From NCBI RefSeq assembly GCF_018687715.1, contig NC_056755.1, positions 41,543,001-41,607,000 of the forward strand: a DNA stretch of 64,000 nucleotides. The letters run 5' to 3'. The notes below the pieces were generated by a model that did not search any database, was not told where the DNA came from, and saw only the letters and a program-made list of their open reading frames with translations. Of this stretch, positions 61,250-64,000 are shown one piece after another. The position numbers and the translations under genes were made by a program. Position 1 is the first letter of the stretch. Each line of letters opens with the position of its first letter. The stretch comes from Carya illinoinensis. Its lineage: Eukaryota; Streptophyta; Magnoliopsida; Fagales; Juglandaceae.

Positions 61250-63764
61250 TGATCTTGAATTTGGACGTTCAATCTCCTAAGCCAAATAGAGTGAAGAGTC
61301 ATGTGGAAAACGTCGAATCTCTTAGGAGTTGCATTCACGATGAAGTGTCTCTGTACTTGTTTTACTCTCATGTAAAGCCTCAAGTACTGTCTTTGAGATA
61401 TGGCCATCAAAATCGTTTTGATATTTGGGATGTCCTTCACTTCGACTTGCACAGTAAACGACTTCCAGTTTAGAACATCGCTAAAAGGTGGTATATAGCT
61501 ATCAGAAATCAACACTGGCACACACTCAGCATAGATTGCCTCCACAACTCTTGGACTGGCTACTTCATACCCACTTGGGCACAAGCAAAACTTGCTCTTC
61601 TTCAACATAGAGTCATAAGATACTTTATGTGGAAGTTCCTCATAAACCTGCACGTCTTGGTCTTTGTTTTTCCATTGTTGTAGAAGTAGGTACCTAATGT
61701 GGCCATGCAAACGACCTGCAAAGAAAGCAAGAACCGACCGGCGGGATGGGTGGAGACCACCAATTAGCCCTGTGATTTTGTCTGTCCGAATATGGATTTC
61801 TGGAAAGGATGCATCCTTTGATGGTTTGAATCCTTCAGATGTATTAGCATTGCATAGAACTCTTATGGACCTGTGGAATAGATGTGGAACAAAGGAAGAC
61901 ACCCTCGGCCCCTATAATAGAACTATGAGGAATGAGAAATATGTACAAAAATAAATTTACAATCTGACGTATTCCATCAAGTTAGATTAGTTTGTAAATA
62001 TCATTATATATATGTGCGCGTGTGAATGTGCTCGTATTTTGGAATCTTTAATGGGTTTGCTTGTTTACCCAATCATGGCAAGAGAGCATGAAATGATCAG
62101 CACCAAGGCTTCGATTCCAAAAGGGATATCTGTTGGAAATGATGTCAATGTAATCGACTATAACGCGTTGAAAGTAATGATCTTTATGTGAATTGGGAAC
62201 GTAGAGGTAATGAACCATCATGACCACACTGAAAGGAAGGAAGTAGACAAGAGCCTTATCAGGATTTCTAGTACGAAAAAGTTGTCCCTTCTCCATTTCA
62301 TAGATGAACCTTCCCTCTGTGGAATATATACTCCTGCATGGACCATTGTGAAACAGTGGCACTTCTCCTTCTTCGTATACGTAGATCTTGAACAGCCTCT
62401 CCATCTCTAGGTAACTCCTATATATCAAACGATCATGTTTTAATCAATTAATAAGGAGTTAACTACAGTACTACTGATCAATAAAAAACTCAATGATATA
62501 TATTCAGTGTAATTGAAGAACAATACTATATACAAGCTTTGAGCATGCAAGTTGATCCGTACAATTCCTTTGAAACATGCATGCAAGAACCATCACAAAA
62601 ATTTTAAAAAAAAATTATGAAAAAATCATTTTTCTCATGGTAAAATCCAATTTTTTTAAAAGATTGCAATAGGCTTACACACTTTAGACCTGTACAAACT
62701 TATGATACTAATCTTATATCACTAACTCCAAGGAGCAGCCTTGAACCTATAGGTAAAGAATAATTCCATTCTAATGCCTTTATCTCACACACCATCCACC
62801 AGTTGCATGGTTAAAAAGAATTGATATAGTTACCTAAATAGTCTAAAAAAATAATGCAATTCACTAAAATTAGACATAGATTTATATTAAAAAAAAAATT
62901 ATTGTTTAAAATTTATAAATTAATGTGATTTATTGTGATCTATTAATTAAATTATAAAATTATTTTTATTAAAAAATAGATCTGAGTTATATTGTATTAA
63001 ACAATTTAAACTGCATCAATTTATAAACTTAATTTCTTGCATGTATAAGATTTTTGTATAGATTTAATACCTTTTAGCAATAAATATGGTAGTACCTGTG
63101 GAAAGCATTTGCATTCCTATACACTGGGCCATGAGGAACATAATCTGGGTCCTCATGATAAGTTGATGTCCAATTCCGGATTTGAGAAGCTTCTCTTATA
63201 GAAAACCGAGCTCTAGCTAAACTTGCTTCGATTTTCTTTAAAGGACTGCTCTTTCTCTTAGAAGCGCCAACAAAATGATCTTGATCGTGCCCAGCTTCAT
63301 GCTTCAGTGTTGTCTCTTTCTCTTCTCCCTGTTCACCCACCACCCAAAAAGAAGAAATATCAGTGACAGAACGTTCGTGCAACATCTTTAAATGAAAATA
63401 AAGTAGAAGTAATTCCTACAGTTGTAGAAGCTGATGGCGATGGTGTGGGCTCTGAAGAACTGAATATTGGAGTATGAGTTTCGTCAGCTTGATCTGATGG
63501 TGCTTCTCTGTTTGGTTTTGTAGAACCATGTGGAGTTGGTGGTTCTGATGCTTCACCGTGTTGTGAATTAGAACTAATTAATGGAGGAGTAGTAGTACTG
63601 GGGACAGCTGCTAGCGCCGCTGCTGATCCTTCTGTTTCAAGCAATTTAGACGAACTTTCTATGGAGAAAGGTGGAGAATATAAACTCAAGAAACCAAAAA
63701 TAACAAGTATCGGTAGAGTTACAAGTAATAGAACCAAAAACGAATTAGAAGAAGACCAAGACAT
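61246..63764 (-). CDS. Exostosin-family glycosyltransferase (type II membrane protein)
   Basis: Four exons on the minus strand: 63764-63420, 63328-63096, 62417-62069 and 61911-61246. Introns have GT-AG ends and phases agree, giving 530 aa. Residues about 9-29 form one hydrophobic signal anchor (FLVLLLVTLPILVIFGF), followed by a Ser/Thr/Pro-rich stem to about 115, the layout of Golgi type II enzymes. The exostosin (GT47) domain covers about 197-490, with KIYVYEEGEVPLFHNGPC, HFMLSCHDW, AFFAGRLHGHIR (371-382), KFCLCPSGYEVASPRVVEA (416-434) and a VLISDSYIPPFSDVL block. GT47 plant members such as the At5g03795-like group make cell-wall polysaccharides; the exact substrate cannot be inferred. A copia element sits at the stop codon, so the native 3' UTR lies beyond it. 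The coding frame is complete. Confidence 0.94.
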
Positions 63765-64000
63765 TAATGAAGAACAAAATGGCTTGTTTGGTACTTGTGA
63801 TCACATATATCTCTTCCTCAGGCTTCTACCATAGCCACACTTGCACTATCCGGCCAGAATCTTGTCAAACGAGAGAGAGAGACAGAGAGAGAGAATAATT
63901 GGGTGTGGGGAATCGGGATGCATTACGTGGTGGATGGTTTATTCTTTGCTTCACATTACAAATGTTCTTGTTGATATTAACAAAATGTACAGCCGACGCA
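63765..64000 (-). promoter_or_regulatory. Exostosin gene 5' flank
   Basis: Contains a GA/CT repeat (GAGAGAGAGACAGAGAGAGAGA at about 63871-63893), common in plant 5' leaders. A TATA box is not clear. Confidence 0.4.

Overview
This window is plant nuclear DNA, almost certainly from a eudicot. It has spliced genes with GT-AG introns, AT-rich spacers, and plant-specific element families: Tekay-like chromovirus, Athila-like and copia LTR elements, an L1-type LINE with a DUF4283-type ORF1, hAT and Tourist-like MITEs. The species cannot be fixed from sequence alone. Host genes cover only a small part of the window; transposable elements dominate.

Three host genes look intact. (1) A patellin (SEC14-GOLD phosphoinositide/lipid transfer protein) lies on the minus strand at 12634-15382, with 4 exons and 614 aa. 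(2) An SnRK2 stress/osmotic Ser/Thr kinase lies on the plus strand at 39109-43967, with 9 exons and 356 aa, and one intron appears to use a GC donor. (3) An exostosin-family type II Golgi glycosyltransferase lies on the minus strand at 61246-63764, with 4 exons and 530 aa. A copia element sits exactly at its stop codon. A fourth host-like locus at about 20875-23010 is a decayed FAR1-related (FRS/Mutator-derived) gene.

Layout. 1-5200: spacer, a LINE RNase H scrap, and a truncated copia pol remnant (minus). 5200-10969: a full-length but dead L1-type LINE (minus) with 21-bp target-site duplications (TSDs). 10970-12633: spacer with an LTR-like segment and hairpins. 12634-15382: patellin. 15383-20874: AT-rich spacer with small dispersed repeats. 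20875-23010: FRS pseudogene. 23717-30478: a complete Athila-like LTR element with gag and protease but no reverse transcriptase or integrase (TR-GAG-like, non-autonomous), TSD ATTGG. 30484-39108: spacer carrying two non-autonomous hAT elements with perfect 8-bp TSDs, then the SnRK2 promoter. 39109-43967: SnRK2. 44311-53770: a complete, young Ty3/gypsy chromovirus, TSD GATAC, with a probable 98-nt intron between gag and pol. 54532-54749: a Tourist-like MITE. 56213-61244: a complete copia element (minus), TSD GTTAT. 61246-63764: exostosin gene.

The three intact genes share no obvious pathway. The most informative signals are insertion events whose ends, TSDs and reading-frame breaks can be read directly: the copia insertion that duplicates the exostosin stop codon, the gag/pol intron of the chromovirus, the gag-only Athila derivative with a CTCGAG-rich LTR, and the hAT pair. 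No wholly novel multi-gene system was found.
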